Positions 61,803 to 64,000 of a stretch of 64,000 bases of DNA are shown here, piece after piece. Source of the stretch: Planctomycetaceae bacterium. Lineage in GTDB: Bacteria > Planctomycetota > UBA1135 > GCA-002686595. The notes below the pieces were generated by a model, which was given only the letters and a program-made list of their open reading frames with translations, was not told the DNA's origin and did no database searches. The stretch spans positions 62,001-126,000 of the forward strand of contig WYBT01000062.1 of NCBI GenBank assembly GCA_011525785.1, in the 5' to 3' direction. Position 1 is the first letter of the stretch; the number at the start of each line of letters is the position of its first letter. Made by a program: the position numbers and the translations under genes.

Positions 61803-63041
61803 ATGGAACTTCATCGAATCGTCCCCAGGACTGCGGTCGTCGGAGCGCTGCTCGCGATCACGCTCGTGTCGGGAGGAGCGCTTCACGCGCAGAACTGCGG
61901 CATCGGAAACAGCTACTGCAACGCGACTCCCAACTCCACCGGACAGCCCGCCTCGCTCGCCGTGGTGGGCTCCGCCGTCGGCGGACCCGGCGGCGCGATT
62001 TCGCTCGGCGCGAGCAGCGTGCCGAGCACCGCGGGGCTCTTCTTCCACGGGCCCAACGCCGTGCAGATCCCGTTCGGCAACGGCTTTCGCTGTGTCGGCG
62101 GCACGATCCAGCGCACGCCGGTCACAGTCGCATCCGGCGGCGCTGCGGCGTGGACGCTTGCGACCGACGCGTTCGCACCCGGCAGCACGCGGCGCTTCCA
62201 ATACTGGTTCCGCGACCCCAGCGGCGGCCCCGGCGGCAGCAACTTCTCCGATGCCGTCGCGGTCACGTTCTCTGGCGGTGGTTGCGACCACATGGGCCTC
62301 AACGTCGTGACGCCGACGAGCGCGGCGGCGGGCAGCACACTGAACGTCACGGGTGCTGGACTTGGCAGCGACCCCGAAGACCTGTGCGTGATGCTCGTGA
62401 ATGGCAATCAGCGGGCGTTGACTCGCGCCACCGCCGCCAACTCGACGTCCATGGCGCTGCGTGTCGACGTGATTCCGTCCGCGATGACCTCGGGTCAGGT
62501 CATGGTGATGCGTGGCGATGGCGACAGCAGCGTTCCGACCGGACTGCCCTCGGACGTCAGCCTGCCCGTCCCGGCGTGGACCTGGAGCGGCGAGGAGCTC
62601 AACGCATCAGCGCTCTCTTCGGCGTCCGTTGCACTGGCTCCGACGTTCCCGATCGGGCCGTGCCAGTACTACTGGGGCACGGTCGGCACGGACGGCGCAC
62701 TGCGCATCACCCTTCCGGGCGGGAGCACGTGTCCGCTTGGCGCGACCATCACGATGCAGCTCGACGCGAGCTATCGCACCGGCGCCGGCCAGTTCGACAA
62801 GGTCTCGTTCGACTACGCCGCCACTTACCAGTCGAGCATCACTCTCAATCCATGTGAGTGTGCTCAGCGCATTTGCGCCGTGTACCAGCAGGCGTTCTTC
62901 CAGCAGAAGAGCATCTTCTTGCCTTGCACGACCAGCGTCACGGGCCCCTGCAATACCAATCCCGAAGTGACGCTCACGTTCATCTCGCCGAACTTCACTT
63001 CGTGGCTGAGCGGCAGCGTCTACGTGAGGATTTGTCCCTGA
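61803..63041 (+). CDS. Secreted protein with diverged module and IPT-like domain
   Basis: 412 residues from ATG 61803, fixed by the GGAGGA site. Signal peptide about 1-29 (VVGALLAITLVSGGALHAQ). Residues about 30-160 are a diverged copy of the shared module (NSYC, GLFFHG, FRCVGG, QYWFRDPSGG, NFSDAVAV) that has lost the GCDG and DWNAW elements. A middle segment (LNVVTPTSAAAGSTLNVTGAG) matches the start of an IPT/TIG-type immunoglobulin-like domain. The end has several Cys (CECAQRICAVYQQ). Probably a surface or secreted adhesin-like protein. Confidence 0.8.
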   Translation: MELHRIVPRTAVVGALLAITLVSGGALHAQNCGIGNSYCNATPNSTGQPASLAVVGSAVGGPGGAISLGASSVPSTAGLFFHGPNAVQIPFGNGFRCVGGTIQRTPVTVASGGAAAWTLATDAFAPGSTRRFQYWFRDPSGGPGGSNFSDAVAVTFSGGGCDHMGLNVVTPTSAAAGSTLNVTGAGLGSDPEDLCVMLVNGNQRALTRATAANSTSMALRVDVIPSAMTSGQVMVMRGDGDSSVPTGLPSDVSLPVPAWTWSGEELNASALSSASVALAPTFPIGPCQYYWGTVGTDGALRITLPGGSTCPLGATITMQLDASYRTGAGQFDKVSFDYAATYQSSITLNPCECAQRICAVYQQAFFQQKSIFLPCTTSVTGPCNTNPEVTLTFISPNFTSWLSGSVYVRICP

Positions 63042-63267
63042 CCCGACGGGTACGAGCCCAGCGGGCCTGGCCAGCGGCTCGCTGCGGCTCGCACCGATCC
63101 TCACGTGGGGCTCCACTCCGTGGTCCAGCGAAGGGCCGCGCAGCGCTGTGGCCGGCAGGGGGGGCGGCGAGAAATCGGCGTGCGCGCCGGCGTAGTCACT
63201 AGACTCGGGGGCCGGCGCGCGGCGTCGCACCCGCGCCGCGCTCGGTCTCGATGGGAAACAGCTCGCC

Positions 63268-64000
63268 ATGAGTGAGTTCGAAATCTCGCCTGCCGCAGAG
63301 GCGATTTGGCTCCAGCACCTGAGTCGAAGACTGGGTGGGGAACCCGTCGACTTCGATCAGCTGCGCGCCGCGCATCCGCGCTTCGCCCACGAGTTCGAGC
63401 GACTCGAATCGGACTGGCAGCGCAGCTCGCAGGGTGACGCTGCTTCTCAAGCGCGGGTGCGCGACCAACGGCTCGAGTCCGTGCTCGAGCGACTCGCGCG
63501 CTTGCGCCCAGGCGCTGCCAAGTACGAGCTGCGCGGCGAGATCGGCCGCGGCGGCATGGGCGTCGTGCAGCGCGTGTGGGACGACAGCCTCAAGCGCGAA
63601 CTCGCGATGAAGACTGTTCACGCGAGCTTTGGCCTCGCGCGCGAACAGGCGCTCGCGCGCTTCGTCGAAGAGGCGCAGATCCTCGCGCAGCTCGACCACC
63701 CCGCGATCGTGCCGATCCACGACCTCGGCGTGGACGAGCACGGCCGGCCGTTTTTCGTGATGAAGCTGGTCGTCGGCCGCGACCTGGGCTCGATCTTCGC
63801 GCTGGCCCGCGAAGAGCGCGAGGGCTGGTCGACGACACGCGCTCTCGACGTGCTGCTGCGCGTGTGCGAAGCGGTCGGCTATGCACATCGCAAGGGCGTT
63901 GTGCACCGGGATCTCAAGCCATCGAACGTGATGGTGGGGGACCTCGGCGAGGTTTACGTGATGGACTGGGGCATCGCGCGCGTGTTGCGCGAGCGGCGGG
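63268..64000 (+). CDS. Serine/threonine protein kinase (3' end outside window)
   Basis: The first 244 residues of a Hanks-type kinase from ATG 63268. After an N-terminal helical region, the kinase domain begins near residue 87 (YELRGEIGRGGMG), with Lys115, HRDLKPSN (213-220) and DWG (233-235). It is closely similar to the kinase domain at 46750-50799 (same VPIHDLGVDEHGRPFFVMKL pattern, same DWG), so the two are paralogues. What follows the kinase domain is not visible. ATG 63268 is chosen because it opens the frame shortly before the domain. Confidence 0.9.
   Translation, partial: MSEFEISPAAEAIWLQHLSRRLGGEPVDFDQLRAAHPRFAHEFERLESDWQRSSQGDAASQARVRDQRLESVLERLARLRPGAAKYELRGEIGRGGMGVVQRVWDDSLKRELAMKTVHASFGLAREQALARFVEEAQILAQLDHPAIVPIHDLGVDEHGRPFFVMKLVVGRDLGSIFALAREEREGWSTTRALDVLLRVCEAVGYAHRKGVVHRDLKPSNVMVGDLGEVYVMDWGIARVLRERR

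Overview
The window is 64 kb of very GC-rich DNA with long open frames on both strands. Gene content suggests a member of the Planctomycetota, and this assignment is inferred from content only. The pointers are large secreted proteins sharing a cysteine-containing terminal module, serine/threonine kinases with a DWG instead of DFG motif (one fused to WD40-like repeats), a formylglycine-enzyme-like secreted protein, an ECF sigma factor, and a TonB receptor, which implies an outer membrane. No rRNA, CRISPR array, transposase or phage gene was seen. TGA, TAG and TAA all end well-supported genes, so the code is standard.

Layout. 1-3.8 kb: the start of a secreted protein whose paralogue lies at 5.6-6.8 kb, a thioredoxin-like protein whose export signal is cut off by two in-frame TGA codons, and two toxin-antitoxin-like pairs (nucleotidyltransferase + small partner; DUF433 + DUF5615). 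3.8-9.2 kb (minus strand): a cobalamin-type radical SAM enzyme and a run of secreted or lipoprotein genes. 9.4-18.8 kb (plus): a SurA/PpiC-like protein, an MsbA-like ABC exporter and a tandem pair of glycine-rich proteins with C-type-lectin-like heads. 18.8-28.1 kb: housekeeping genes (ispF, ispD, ruvC, nadC, purB), an RsbW-type anti-sigma kinase, a VanZ-like protein, a sugar isomerase-like protein and tRNA-Gly(GCC). 28.7-36.6 kb: TonB receptor with its own TonB, a hydantoinase-A protein, plsY-gpsA, small membrane proteins and tRNA-Pro(GGG). 37.2-41.6 kb: isocitrate dehydrogenase divergent from a winged-helix regulator across a perfect palindrome, a Na+/H+ antiporter and a pseudopilin. 41.8-52.8 kb: a small module-bearing secreted protein, a thioredoxin/NHL-repeat protein overlapping an alkaline-phosphatase-family enzyme, a Rieske protein, a 1349-residue kinase/WD40 protein and a polyferredoxin-TPR protein. 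53.5-64 kb: an accessory surface-protein island with two large tandem paralogues, a formylglycine-enzyme-like protein, an ECF sigma factor, another module protein and a second kinase cut by the window edge.

The most distinctive signal is a roughly 125-residue cysteine-containing module found in seven predicted secreted proteins, attached to otherwise unrelated partners (lectin-like, glycine-rich, thrombospondin-3-repeat, FGE-like). It behaves like a shared sorting or anchoring tag, though this role is inference. One of the seven is divergent from a type II-secretion-type pseudopilin gene. The surface genes also carry traces of recent tandem duplication. The clearest is a remnant of a gene 3' end whose terminator stem has changed bases on both sides while staying fully paired.
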